Assembly: GCF_021729155.1 (NCBI RefSeq)
Contig: NZ_JAJQYA010000039.1
Location: forward strand, 2,872-50,870
Direction of reading: 5' to 3'
Source: Membranihabitans marinus
GTDB lineage: Bacteria; Bacteroidota; Bacteroidia; Chitinophagales; Saprospiraceae
DNA: 47,999 nucleotides
Shown: in pieces, positions 36,085 through 45,816 of the stretch
How positions within the stretch are numbered: the first letter of the stretch is position 1
Layout of the letters: each line of letters begins with the position of its first letter
The notes under the pieces: generated by a model
Database searches by the model: none
Seen by the model: only the letters and a program-made list of their open reading frames with translations
What the model was told of the DNA's origin: nothing
Translations under genes and position numbers: made by a program

Positions 36085-36226
36085 TGACTGAACATGACCG
36101 AATGCAGTTGCACGAAGTGCAACCCAATTGATATTTAATGGATTGGGTACTTCGTACTTCATTAGGTCATATAATGTATTCGGTCGTACTAATAATATCC
36201 CCCGCTGGCGGGGGTGCCTGAAAGGC
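36085..36226 (+). repeat. Dispersed multi-hairpin element plus G+C-rich hairpins
   Basis: After the leader GACCGAATGCAG come H1 at 36107-36123 (GTTGCAC/GTGCAAC around GAA), H2 at 36123-36147 (outer stem CCCAAT/ATTGGG, inner part decayed, loop ATTTA) and an inverted H1 at 36147-36157 (GTAC/GTAC around TTC). A strong hairpin with arms CCCCCGC/GCGGGGG is at 36199-36214 and a short GCC-TGAAA-GGC at 36216-36226. It lies between two convergent genes, so it could act as a transcript end. Confidence 0.75.
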
Positions 36227-36288
36227 GGGGGTGGATAAATATTAGTAAATTAAATTGACTTCCGATGTAAATTGCTATCACTCCATAA

Positions 36289-36356
36289 CGTAGAGACGCA
36301 ATGCCTTGCGACTTAATTAGGTTGTTTCGGGAGACGCAAGGCATTGCGTCTCTACG
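36289..36356. repeat. Second copy of the GTAGAGACGCAATGCC inverted repeat
   Basis: The left arm at 36289-36310 pairs over 22 bp with the right arm at 36331-36356. It matches the 12636-12705 element in the arms, but the left arm diverges after TTGCG and the spacer is different. Confidence 0.85.
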
Positions 36357-36360
36357 ATAT

Positions 36361-36435
36361 GGCGTCATTGCACTTTAATTCGGCAGCAAAATTCCCCTCC
36401 ATTGGAGGGGTGTCAGTTGAAAACTGACGGGGTGG
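36361..36435. repeat. Intergenic hairpin pair (CCCCTCC and GTCAGTT stems)
   Basis: Hairpins at 36394-36410 (CCCCTCC/GGAGGGG) and 36412-36428 (GTCAGTT/AACTGAC) are followed by GGGGTGG. The 30 bp before them (GGCGTCATTGCACTT, AATTCGGCAGC) recur at about 23633-23666. From memory such hairpin pairs are common between Bacteroidota genes. The rest up to 36681 holds no gene that I can see. Confidence 0.65.
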
Positions 36436-36681
36436 TATAGATTTTAAAATGGACAGAATAAACCTATCAAGATTCTGATTTAGGATATTCGATTAATACC
36501 ACAAACACCAGTTTTTCAAATAACCCATATACGAAATTTATATATCAAATATATATCATAACGCTGATAATCAACTCATTAAACACCCACAACTAAAATT
36601 TTTATTTAATCGATAATCATCATGTCGGATCATTAAATGCTTTGACATGATAAATCAACCATTGTCTATCAGAAAAATAAT

Positions 36682-38001
36682 CTATTCAGCTAACCATGTC
36701 CACCGCTGAGCCCAGTCCATGAGAAAATCTTTTCTATACTTTGAAACGGTCTTAGCGCCTTGTTGGTCAGAAATAAAGTATTCCGCCTCTGGTCGATCTC
36801 CATACCAATGTTGCCCTAGCGAATAATCACTCGCCCCTCTTTCACCAGGCCAAGGAACGATACTCACAAATTGCCCTGTTAAATTATTTAATTCCTCAAT
36901 TTGACTCTGAGTTTTATAGGAGGCTCTCTCTGGTTTCTTAGAAGAATATCGTACTCCATATTGTCCATTTCCCAAATAATATCCATGCCATATTTGCTTG
37001 GATATCTCCATTTTAAAACATACTGAATCTTGAGGTATATCTATTCTAGGTCCTGGAAAACGCCACTCAATAATGGCATAAGTAGAAAGCGTATCATCAA
37101 CAGTTGTATTTCTGTAAAATACACTCCGAGAACTATAACCCATCCGGGTAAATTGACCACCCCAACTCCCCCCTGTTGCATCATCAGAATCACCATCCAT
37201 AAGATAGGCCAGCGACGGTGTATCGCCCATTTTTATCTGACCATCATAATAGTTTTTAAAAGCCTTGCCCATCACTCCTTTACCTTGAATATAATGATCA
37301 TAATATCCTTTACTCGATATATCGGAAGGAAAACCATCATCCATAAACCAGCCTCGATAAGTCGCATTGGCTTCTATAATCCAAAGATTGGGATGATGAT
37401 CCGCTATATAGTTATAGGCATTAGCACTCCACTTTTTATTCGGCCCACCAATCCAATATACTTTTATACGATTTACAATCGTCGAATCATCGTGTAAAGC
37501 CTGAGCCAAATCTTCCAATCCGCCCCATACCAAAACCCAAAGAGGCTGATCACTCTCTTTATTGGCACAGTGAATAATATGGTTAGAGCCTTCAGTAGAT
37601 TGGCCATATCCTTTATAATTAGCTAGTTCTGTGCCTCCTTGTTTACATACTTCTCTCAATGAAGTTGGAGAAGGAAAATCTTTAGAATGCTTTTTTAAGT
37701 TTGGGAAATCTTCCTCATATAAATCAATTATATCCAAAAAATCTTGTTTACGTCCCATTCCATAGGGTGAAGAAACCAAGCCTTCAATTTGAAATAAATC
37801 GGCATACATCAACAAATGAATCATTGATTGAAAATCATCAGGGTCTGTACCTCCAATATCACTACTTATTAAAATCCTCGGTTTTATCTCTTCATTTACT
37901 TTTGAACTACAGGAATACAATACCGATATGGAAGCAAATATGGGGATGAAAATAAATACAAAGATGTTTATATTTTTAAAAAGAACACTTTCTTTAATCA
38001 T
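36682..38001 (-). CDS. DUF1593 / nucleoside hydrolase-like lipoprotein
   Basis: 439 residues from the ATG at 38001. A TTG at 38016 is inside a palindrome and less likely. A lipoprotein signal peptide ends at C31 (LYSCSSK). The N-terminal domain has the DUF1593 pattern RILISSDIGGTDPDDFQSMIH, where the acidic cluster resembles the Ca2+-binding site of nucleoside hydrolases, with EGLVSSPYG and QPLWVLVWGGLEDLAQAL. A C-terminal beta domain contains KQIWHGYYLGNGQYGVRYSS. DUF1593 proteins are usually found in polysaccharide-degrading gene sets; an exported glycan- or nucleoside-related hydrolase is likely but unproven. It follows the macroglobulin gene on the same strand after 262 bp. Confidence 0.88.
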   Translation of the reverse strand: MIKESVLFKNINIFVFIFIPIFASISVLYSCSSKVNEEIKPRILISSDIGGTDPDDFQSMIHLLMYADLFQIEGLVSSPYGMGRKQDFLDIIDLYEEDFPNLKKHSKDFPSPTSLREVCKQGGTELANYKGYGQSTEGSNHIIHCANKESDQPLWVLVWGGLEDLAQALHDDSTIVNRIKVYWIGGPNKKWSANAYNYIADHHPNLWIIEANATYRGWFMDDGFPSDISSKGYYDHYIQGKGVMGKAFKNYYDGQIKMGDTPSLAYLMDGDSDDATGGSWGGQFTRMGYSSRSVFYRNTTVDDTLSTYAIIEWRFPGPRIDIPQDSVCFKMEISKQIWHGYYLGNGQYGVRYSSKKPERASYKTQSQIEELNNLTGQFVSIVPWPGERGASDYSLGQHWYGDRPEAEYFISDQQGAKTVSKYRKDFLMDWAQRWTWLAE

Positions 38002-38005
38002 ATCT

Positions 38006-38049
38006 AAATCATTCAATTTTAACTAAATATAGTTATAATTGAATGATTT
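38006..38049. promoter_or_regulatory. 44-bp near-perfect palindrome at the start of the DUF1593 gene
   Basis: Arms at 38006-38025 and 38030-38049 are 20 nt each with one mismatch and a 4-nt centre. It ends 5 bp upstream of the ATG at 38001. On the minus strand it also contains TATATTTA, one base off the -7 promoter consensus. It could be an operator or an RNA hairpin that covers the translation start. Confidence 0.7.
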
Positions 38050-38213
38050 TACTATCGTTCGCCAATAAAAATTTCGGGATTAACCAAAGGTTCTTTCTTA
38101 TAATTCCAAAATAATAAAACTGCATATCAAGGCATACTAGGGTGATATCTACTCCATAATTATCCCTGAGATTGTATGACAAAGAACTTCCTATAAATAG
38201 GATATTCCACCTT

Positions 38214-38251
38214 TTAAAAATAATTCTGTCGCAGTCCGTAGACTGCAACAG
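38214..38251 (-). terminator. Probable terminator of the macroglobulin gene
   Basis: On the minus strand an 11-bp stem (CTGTTGCAGTC with GACTGCGACAG, one mismatch, loop TACG) is followed by AATTATTTTT. It begins 13 bp after the stop codon at 38264. This suggests that the DUF1593 gene has its own promoter. Confidence 0.65.
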
Positions 38252-38263
38252 TTTCAACCATTA

Positions 38264-41200
38264 TCATTTTATCTCTAATCTCGGTCGCCACTGATCGTGA
38301 CCAGAAATTTCTGGAGTATAAAAGGATTGTATCTTACTCCGAGGCATTACAAACTGACCAGACCGCACAACACCCAATTCATATTCCAAAACATGTTTAC
38401 CTTTTGGTAAATGTCGAATAAAAAACATAGCCTTATCCGGATCAAAAGTTTGATATAGTGACAATCCATTAATCGTTTTGAATCCACTAAAGGCAATGCC
38501 TTCATCCAATCCAGGCACCAAAGGATCGGAAACATAGACATAATCCAAATCGCGATCGGTTTCCAATAAAAGTTGTACCATTATTTTATCCCCCATTACT
38601 ATTGTATCTCGAGAGGAAGGTATAATAACGCTCTTTTTGATATCCAATGGGCTATCCTCCACGATAACAACATCCTCAGGTTGGACTTCTTCTATCCATT
38701 GAATACCTAGCCAAACTGGTTGTCCACCTAAGTTAACGGCGTGCAATGTAGATAAATCCCTTGTGGCAACATCAAAAATAGAACCTCCCCCCCTATTGGA
38801 ATCGGAATAAGTCTTATGAGCAGATTGTAACACAACATTGCCTGGCATTGTTAAAGTTTGTGGCGTAGCTTTCATAGCAGCCAGCATTAAATCGAATACA
38901 GCTGGATTCTCGTGCCAATCATTTGTCATTTTTTGAACGACAATCCAATGAACCGCACCTTCATTGAGCTGACTAATTGAATTGAGATTTAAGAGATCCA
39001 TTATACCAGCATGTAAGTATAAATAGTTGGCTTGAGAACCCCTGAAATTATAGCGCCAATACGTTCCCAATTTCTTGGACTGTATCGCATTGTCGACAAA
39101 TGATTCTGCAATTTTTAAACTGAACTCGTGATCGTGTAAGTAATGGGCAGATTTCCCAATCTGTACTTGCTGCATCCAATCCACTGATGTCCATTCTGCA
39201 TAGATTACCTTCTTAATTGAATCCCAAAAATCTTGATGAATGTCTTGGATTTCATACTCATCCATGTACTGGGATCTGACTTCAAAATAGTTTAAAAAAC
39301 TGATTCCAATTTTATCTTTGCGTTCAGGATCTGCCTTCGTCAGTGTTGTCCATCTCTCAAAATTAACCTTGTCTAAATACGAAATGGCATTTTCTATAAT
39401 ACGGGGCTCAACATTATTATCAATATTCAAACTCTCAATTTTGGCCAGTGAGGCCAATAATCTCAAAGTGATATAAGGATCTGATGGCCACCCACTAATC
39501 CATGGAAATCCACCATCGGGATTGACTGCTACCATCCATTTATCAAAATTTTGACTAATGATATTTCTCATATGGTTGTCATCAAAATACAAAGCCATCA
39601 TTTGCATTTGCTCCTCCATTGAAGCATTTTGTTTGACCCATGGCGTTTGTATAATAGGCTGATATTTGGCCATGGACTCATCGCCTAATCTCCCTTTTAA
39701 CTGTCCCAATGACTTCCAAGATTGATACAATTCTTCAAATCCTGGAATTTTTTGCCCTATATACTGCCCCAGTGTAGCATATAAGTAATTTCGCAACATT
39801 TGATCCGTGGTCCGCGGTTGAGGATTATCCAGATATGGCAAAGACTTTAACAATTCCACATACATATTGTCAATAATTCGCAATTTTACTTGTTTAATTT
39901 TGGAATCAGTGGTAATTAATTGGTTAAACCTATAGGTTTCTCCAGGCTTCAACACCACCATATCACCGCTAATAATGTTTTCTTTCGAAGGCAAAATATC
40001 AATATAGTGTTCTACTTCATCCCATTGATGACCTGAAGTATTCATGAGTTTAGCAACCAAACGAAGAGCATCCTTGGCTTCTGCATCAGCTTCTATTGCA
40101 AAACTATAGGACTTACTGCCATTTGCCGGTATTTGATAAGATTGACTATCCATTTTATGATGGACTGAAGAATCTGGCCACATCCCCATCTGACTCAATT
40201 CTAATACCCCATTAATGGGCTTTGATGTAGTATTGAATATTGTGTAACGCACATTCACTAAATCCCCTTGACGCATATATTCTGGCAAATACGACTCTAC
40301 GTATACATCTTTCTTGGTTATCAAATCAAATGAATAGGTTGCCGTAGCCAATGCGGTGTCGTGAGCCAAAACTAAAACTTTCCACCTCCCGATTTTATCA
40401 TTGGTAGAAAAGGGAATGGATATACTGCCATCTTCAGCGGTATGAAGCTTGCCTACAAAAAGCAAATTCTCACTAAAATCACTGCGTTTCCCACCTTCTT
40501 CACCCCCTTCTACTTCAGGAGATGGTGGACTGGCAACCATGTCCGTTGCTGCAGCTTCACTAGCCACCTCCATTAATCCCCCATCATCATTTCTGCTCAT
40601 GGATTTGGCCATATACATTGTACCGCGCACAGGGTATTGCAGCCCAATATTTGGCAATTGCGGTTTGTGAATCCGTGGCACATCGATCGGATTGTCCCAG
40701 TAATTATTCTCAAAACCAATAACTTGTGCCAAATTAGTGGACAGAATATTCGCATGGATGTAGGAATTAAATTTTCTGAAAAAATAATTCTCTGTAGTCC
40801 ATTCATTGGCTTTGTAAGCATCCAATGATGCATCGTAAATAGCAATGGCAACTTCCGATGGTAGACCCTGGCCATACACATCTACAATATTGAAATCCAA
40901 TGAATAATCCTTATTTACATCTAGGGAGTCCAAACCGTCATTTCTGATGATTTTCAAACTCTTTTCTCTCCATGGAATATCTATAAAATAGGACTCAATC
41001 TTGGTTCGGTTATACAACTGACCAATCACTTTAATAGGAATACCTCCCAAATCACTAGCCCGCAATTTTATCTTATAAGTCTGATTGCCTTTCAATGATA
41101 TGATCTTCTCTTCGCCACTGGGACGCACATAGACCAATAGCAATTGTTTCAGTTTTTTGTGCGTATAAAAGCGCAATTCCACCTCATCACCTGGTTGGTA

Positions 41201-44065
41201 TTGATCCTTATTAATATCAACTACAAATGGAGAATGCATTAGATCGAAATCTTCATCATCATAACCAAACAAATATTTTTGGTCAACTGATTTTCCGTCA
41301 TCTTGAACCACTTCGATTTTATAATAACCCGGATTTTTGATCATGGCATCAATCATCAAATCCAAACTTCCATCCAGATCAATTCCCTCTTGATACACCA
41401 CAGTTTCGATCTCCCATAGCTCCCATGTTTCCATACTGGGTTGGGGAACAGGCATTATATGGGAATCGTATTTTTCCAGTGACACTATAGGTTGATCGGG
41501 ATTGGCCCATAATCTAGGTACCATATATTTCTCTGGAAGTCTAAGTGAAGACACTACGATTTTTCCACTCCACGGGGTTGGATTACCCAATCCATCTTTG
41601 GCCTTTAATTTTATAAGTCCACCACTATTCAATTTCACTTGATCACTGACATCAATTGACAGATACTTTTTATTTTCATCCACTGGTGTCAAAACCGATG
41701 TCTCTTGGATTTCTCCTGAGAGCGCGGTTGCAGATATTGAAAAATCATAATTATACGATGACCAACCATCATTTTTTAAGGGTATAATGGGTTCAAATTG
41801 GAATTCAAATCGCCCATTATCATCAGAATTCACCTCTGTACTAAACAACAAAATGGGTTTTTCATTTCCGGGATAATAAAACCATCGTTGCTGTTGCTTT
41901 AAATAAACCTCAATCTTCACCTTTCCTTCTTGTATAGGAAATCCCGCATACGTTTTAAGATATCCGAAACCATTGACCGACTTTGGAGTCATTTTAATAT
42001 CTTCTGCGTTAAAATGGATCTCGTAATTAGGTCTTTTATATTCTTCTATTAAAATCGATTTTTGCCCTGACAAATTACTAGACAATGTCCAGTTCCCCTT
42101 TAATCCCTGATTGGGAATGGGAATAATAGCGGTGTAAGAACCCCATTCATCGGTGGTCAAACTCTTTTTCCAAACTTCTTGACCATTGGCATCTCTCAAA
42201 TACAAATCGATGGCCTTATTTTTTAATAAATCACTTGTCAAACGATTTGAAGAGACGACTAGCCCCTTTACAAATATTTTTTGACCGGGTTGATAGATGG
42301 CTCTATCCGTATACATTACCGTTTTTGTATCTTCGTAGTTTTCAGAAGGATACCTTCTTCCGGTATAATATCTAGGACTGAAATAGATATCTTTTTTACG
42401 CACTACTTTTACGTAGGTAGATTTGCCCAATCCTTTGTCATTGATAATAAATCTGCCACCATCGACCTTGGAATGCATCATGGGCACTGGTCGCCCTAGG
42501 TCACCATAATTGGATTCGAATAATGCAAGTTCAGCATTCTTTATAGCCGATCCTGAAGTCCGATCCAATATGTGCATCTCTTTTTTCTCTTCCAATTGGA
42601 TATCGATAACATTGATATTGGATATTTGAAATAACTGACAACCAGCAATGCGAAATCCGGAGGATTCGGTATAATAGTATAAACCATATTGGCCATAAGA
42701 TAGATTTTTATCCAATATATATTCACTGGAATGACTGTCATAGTCGCCAAGGTTATTGAGTTTCACGGCTTTCTCCCAAATGACTTTCTTGCCTTTTAGA
42801 TCACTTATTATTTGATTTTCATTATTCCTTCTCTGATAATTATATTGCACAAATTCCTCTGGTGTCAACTTAAATAGCTGAAAATTAACATCATCAATAT
42901 TTCGATAATTAATATTGAATAACACCGAAAGTTTTTTGGGATAGGCGTACTCCATTTCTATCTGAAGTTCTTTGGCCAAAATACTCTTTAACACCTGCTG
43001 CAATGCAGCTACATCTGAAGGCAAGGCAGTATTAGAAAACAAAGAAAGTCCCGAATCAACTATAGACTTAGCGGTTATATAATCTCCTTTACCCTGAAAC
43101 AAAATTGCTTTTAGATAATAGGCTTTTAATATATGAGGCTCTTCTTTATAGGTAGTCATTAATCCATCCAACAAGTTGACATATGGAGTATCACTATTAG
43201 TAGCGAATTGACCATGAACTAGCTCTGCTCGTTGTAAGACAATCTCTAGATATACCTTGTAGTCTTTTCGGCTGAGGTGAAATTGCTCCCAATCGCTATA
43301 AGCTTGAAGTAAATCGATGTCTGCGGAAGGATATTTGTTGTCGGATTCAAGAACAGATTGCAGATCTTCACTGAAATAAGAGGCTTTTCCATCTTCTCCC
43401 ATGGAAATTTCAGACGGAATACCGGAATACCGTTTATTTTGTAAAAATTGAATGTTTCTATCCATTAATAAATCGTATAGGGTAGGTAACCAGGTATAAT
43501 CTAATGCTTCGTCATCGGGATAAACAGATTGGAATTTAGAAGATTCAATGGTTTTTAGTCCTTGAGGCTGCACACTCCTCATGTACAGAGATTTCATCTT
43601 ATCGATAAAGTTTGCCTCAGACCACAGCGACAGATCATCGCTCGAAATCGATGAAGTATCCGTACGATTACTGATTTTATATCGATGTCTTTCAAAATAC
43701 AGACTATACATCTCGGCTGTGTAACTATCCAAAATAGCTTGCAAAATGGAAGAAGTTGGTTTCTTAGATTCTACTGCCTGGATCATGCTTAGCAGAGCTT
43801 CATCATCTATATAATAGCTACTATTGACCATGACAATTAGAGATTTTATCACAGCGGGCACATTCTGAGACTGAATAGCTTTATCAAAAATCGCTTGAGA
43901 CAGTGTATAACGACTTCCTTGTTTGCCTTCTTTGGATAATTCCTCCAGTTTTTGCCAATCAGAAGAAAAAACATCGTCCCAATGCAAGTCATCTGTTTGC
44001 TGGGCCATGAGTGAACAAAGGGAGAACATCATGATGGAGGAAATATATATTTTTACTAATTTCAT
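38264..44065 (-). CDS. Bacterial alpha-2-macroglobulin family protein without thioester motif
   Basis: 1933 residues with a signal peptide (IYISSIMMFSLCSLMAQQ). After an N-terminal helical part of about 400 residues come macroglobulin domains. MG2 contains YTDRAIYQPGQKIFVKGLVV near residue 590. A Pro/Glu/Gly-rich linker (SPPSPEVEGGEEGGKR) precedes the segment SENLLFVGKLHTAEDGSISI and the A2M core. The alpha/alpha barrel spans about 1400-1700. Bacterial A2Ms are periplasmic protease traps. At the usual position of the CxEQ thioester motif this protein has TTDQ (1419-1422), so it should not trap by covalent bond. It lies upstream of the DUF1593 gene, with its own terminator. Confidence 0.93.
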   Translation of the reverse strand: MKLVKIYISSIMMFSLCSLMAQQTDDLHWDDVFSSDWQKLEELSKEGKQGSRYTLSQAIFDKAIQSQNVPAVIKSLIVMVNSSYYIDDEALLSMIQAVESKKPTSSILQAILDSYTAEMYSLYFERHRYKISNRTDTSSISSDDLSLWSEANFIDKMKSLYMRSVQPQGLKTIESSKFQSVYPDDEALDYTWLPTLYDLLMDRNIQFLQNKRYSGIPSEISMGEDGKASYFSEDLQSVLESDNKYPSADIDLLQAYSDWEQFHLSRKDYKVYLEIVLQRAELVHGQFATNSDTPYVNLLDGLMTTYKEEPHILKAYYLKAILFQGKGDYITAKSIVDSGLSLFSNTALPSDVAALQQVLKSILAKELQIEMEYAYPKKLSVLFNINYRNIDDVNFQLFKLTPEEFVQYNYQRRNNENQIISDLKGKKVIWEKAVKLNNLGDYDSHSSEYILDKNLSYGQYGLYYYTESSGFRIAGCQLFQISNINVIDIQLEEKKEMHILDRTSGSAIKNAELALFESNYGDLGRPVPMMHSKVDGGRFIINDKGLGKSTYVKVVRKKDIYFSPRYYTGRRYPSENYEDTKTVMYTDRAIYQPGQKIFVKGLVVSSNRLTSDLLKNKAIDLYLRDANGQEVWKKSLTTDEWGSYTAIIPIPNQGLKGNWTLSSNLSGQKSILIEEYKRPNYEIHFNAEDIKMTPKSVNGFGYLKTYAGFPIQEGKVKIEVYLKQQQRWFYYPGNEKPILLFSTEVNSDDNGRFEFQFEPIIPLKNDGWSSYNYDFSISATALSGEIQETSVLTPVDENKKYLSIDVSDQVKLNSGGLIKLKAKDGLGNPTPWSGKIVVSSLRLPEKYMVPRLWANPDQPIVSLEKYDSHIMPVPQPSMETWELWEIETVVYQEGIDLDGSLDLMIDAMIKNPGYYKIEVVQDDGKSVDQKYLFGYDDEDFDLMHSPFVVDINKDQYQPGDEVELRFYTHKKLKQLLLVYVRPSGEEKIISLKGNQTYKIKLRASDLGGIPIKVIGQLYNRTKIESYFIDIPWREKSLKIIRNDGLDSLDVNKDYSLDFNIVDVYGQGLPSEVAIAIYDASLDAYKANEWTTENYFFRKFNSYIHANILSTNLAQVIGFENNYWDNPIDVPRIHKPQLPNIGLQYPVRGTMYMAKSMSRNDDGGLMEVASEAAATDMVASPPSPEVEGGEEGGKRSDFSENLLFVGKLHTAEDGSISIPFSTNDKIGRWKVLVLAHDTALATATYSFDLITKKDVYVESYLPEYMRQGDLVNVRYTIFNTTSKPINGVLELSQMGMWPDSSVHHKMDSQSYQIPANGSKSYSFAIEADAEAKDALRLVAKLMNTSGHQWDEVEHYIDILPSKENIISGDMVVLKPGETYRFNQLITTDSKIKQVKLRIIDNMYVELLKSLPYLDNPQPRTTDQMLRNYLYATLGQYIGQKIPGFEELYQSWKSLGQLKGRLGDESMAKYQPIIQTPWVKQNASMEEQMQMMALYFDDNHMRNIISQNFDKWMVAVNPDGGFPWISGWPSDPYITLRLLASLAKIESLNIDNNVEPRIIENAISYLDKVNFERWTTLTKADPERKDKIGISFLNYFEVRSQYMDEYEIQDIHQDFWDSIKKVIYAEWTSVDWMQQVQIGKSAHYLHDHEFSLKIAESFVDNAIQSKKLGTYWRYNFRGSQANYLYLHAGIMDLLNLNSISQLNEGAVHWIVVQKMTNDWHENPAVFDLMLAAMKATPQTLTMPGNVVLQSAHKTYSDSNRGGGSIFDVATRDLSTLHAVNLGGQPVWLGIQWIEEVQPEDVVIVEDSPLDIKKSVIIPSSRDTIVMGDKIMVQLLLETDRDLDYVYVSDPLVPGLDEGIAFSGFKTINGLSLYQTFDPDKAMFFIRHLPKGKHVLEYELGVVRSGQFVMPRSKIQSFYTPEISGHDQWRPRLEIK

Positions 44066-44283
44066 AGACTGGGTTTTGACTTATATACCAAATGCATTTA
44101 GTATTATACGTATTACATTCTAAAAGATCAAGATAATTATATAAAAAACGAAATTATCACATAGGATAATATAGCCATTTTAATGGATATTATATCTTGA
44201 CACAATCACCTTTAAGATGGAATGAAACAAGAAAAAAATCAAAATAAAAACACAATTAACAAGATGATAACAATATAGTGTTT

Positions 44284-45330
44284 TTAATAGAATCTCTGTA
44301 TATCGACTTCTGTGGGTAATTCTTGATTTTTAAATACAAATTGATAAAATACATTGGCGAAATAAGGAATTAAACTGGTTCCTTTTGAGCCAAATCCATT
44401 AAATATAGCAATAGAATGGTTGCTAGGATGATACCCCATAATTGGTCGACGATCTTCGGTGGCAGGTCTAAAAGCAGCTAGATGACTCCGTACTTCGTAG
44501 GGTGATTTCATCATCAAGTCGAGATGTTTTATTAAGTATTTTTTGCCTCCAGCTGTAGGTTCTTCGTTGTCACATTCCCATGTATTATAACTTCCCACCC
44601 AAAATTCTTCCCCCTCAGGAATAAGAAATAATCGCTGTTTCAGAATAGAATCCAGAGGTAATTGAGGACTGGACAATTTGAGAACCTCCCCTTTATTTAT
44701 ATTAAAGCCAGGCCATGTAAACCCCCTACTATCAGTCGAATGTGCTCCTCGAGCTAATATAACTTTATTTGTAATATAATCTTTGTAACGGTGAGAGGAT
44801 TGACTTTCATCTAGAGATTCAATCTCAAAATTATCTTCATACCATATACCTTTTGATTTCAAAAAATCTATACCTCGATCCAAAAAAGTAATCGTGTCTA
44901 ATTGATATCCTTTAAAAACATAGCCCAAATCAGGGAAGGAAGTCAAAGTCTGAAACAAGGTCAATTCATCTGCTGTCATTGGTCTACATAATTCGCCATA
45001 ATCACTCAGTTTGGCATCGAGATCATTGACCAATCGATGATCGGTAATCGCCCGGTATATATCAATGGACTTAAAAAAACGAGAGTTAAATATTTTCTCC
45101 CAATACTGATATTCTGACACAAAAACAGGCTGCAATTCATCGTATAGCCAAGTCTTGACAAAGCGCCGTCCAGTAATGGGATTGATCAAACCAGAGGCAA
45201 TCCTCGAAGACGAATGTTCTTTGTATTTATCTATAACAATAAAAGAGAGTCCCTCTTTATAAAATTTTAGCGCAAGATGTAGACCAGCTAATCCTCCACC
45301 GACTATGATGACATCAATGTTATTCTTCAC
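44284..45330 (-). CDS. FAD-dependent oxidoreductase of the DAO (glycine/D-amino acid oxidase) type
   Basis: 348 residues. The FAD-binding motif GGGLAG (11-16) lies in DVIIVGGGLAGLHLALKFY, followed by DKYKEHSSSRIASGLINPITGRRFVKTW, which is typical of a Bacteroidota subgroup related to MnmC C-domain and ThiO-like oxidases. A conserved C-terminal segment, HLAAFRPATEDRRPIMGYHP and FNGFGSKGTSLIPYFA, closes the flavin site. The start is a GTG inside the end of the DUF983 gene (11-bp overlap), so the two are translationally coupled. The substrate is unknown; amine oxidation of a small amino acid or a modified nucleoside is possible. Confidence 0.88.
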   Translation of the reverse strand: MKNNIDVIIVGGGLAGLHLALKFYKEGLSFIVIDKYKEHSSSRIASGLINPITGRRFVKTWLYDELQPVFVSEYQYWEKIFNSRFFKSIDIYRAITDHRLVNDLDAKLSDYGELCRPMTADELTLFQTLTSFPDLGYVFKGYQLDTITFLDRGIDFLKSKGIWYEDNFEIESLDESQSSHRYKDYITNKVILARGAHSTDSRGFTWPGFNINKGEVLKLSSPQLPLDSILKQRLFLIPEGEEFWVGSYNTWECDNEEPTAGGKKYLIKHLDLMMKSPYEVRSHLAAFRPATEDRRPIMGYHPSNHSIAIFNGFGSKGTSLIPYFANVFYQFVFKNQELPTEVDIQRFY

Positions 45331-45694
45331 TCGTGGATAATATCTGTGGATCGTATTTTACATAGATGTGAATCCATACTGATCGAGCCAATCTGAAAAA
45401 ATAGACAAAAGTAAGTGCTCCAACAGCAATAATAATCATCATAGCCTTGTTAAATTCCATGCCCATGACGAAAATCAAAATGGCACCAATGGCAAAGAAC
45501 AACCAGGCCGTCATACCATAGCCAATAAACATTGCTCCATAGAAAAATCCGGGCTCAGGAAAATAATTTTGATTACATGTAGGACATCTTTCAGGCATAT
45601 CGAAAGATTTGGATAGACTAAAAGGCTGCACAAACAACTTGCCTTTTCTACATTTTGGGCAGGTCATTTTAAATATAGAACGTAATAATCCCAT
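45320..45694 (-). CDS. DUF983 family membrane protein
   Basis: 124 residues. Two CxxC pairs (C12/C15 in TCPKCRKGKL and C37/C40 in CPTCNQNY) form a probable zinc ribbon. EPGFFYGAMFIGYGMTAW, a strong signature of the family, and two membrane helices (about 53-78 and 83-102) follow. DUF983 proteins are of unknown function and are sometimes found near cytochrome oxidase genes, which is not the case here. It is the first gene of a two-gene unit with the FAD oxidoreductase. Confidence 0.92.
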   Translation of the reverse strand: MGLLRSIFKMTCPKCRKGKLFVQPFSLSKSFDMPERCPTCNQNYFPEPGFFYGAMFIGYGMTAWLFFAIGAILIFVMGMEFNKAMMIIIAVGALTFVYFFRLARSVWIHIYVKYDPQILSTSEE

Positions 45695-45730
45695 TATTAT
45701 TAATTAATTAAACAGTAAAAAATTGATATG

Positions 45731-45758
45731 CAAAATTAACTATTTAAGCCGATTCAAA
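45731..45758 (-). promoter_or_regulatory. Probable promoter of the DUF983-oxidoreductase unit
   Basis: The minus strand carries TTTG at 45758-45755 and TAATTTTG (exact TAnnTTTG) at 45738-45731, separated by 16 bp. This is slightly shorter than the usual spacing. The -7 element lies 36 bp before the ATG at 45694. Confidence 0.5.
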
Positions 45759-45816
45759 TAGTAATACAGTATAAATATTCTATATTGATAAGAAATAGAC
45801 CAGCATTTAGGTAAAT

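Noticed and set aside
38033-38257. 74-codon frame between the macroglobulin and DUF1593 genes
   Set aside because: Only a TTG start, it crosses the terminator hairpin and ends near the palindrome, and it shows no family resemblance.
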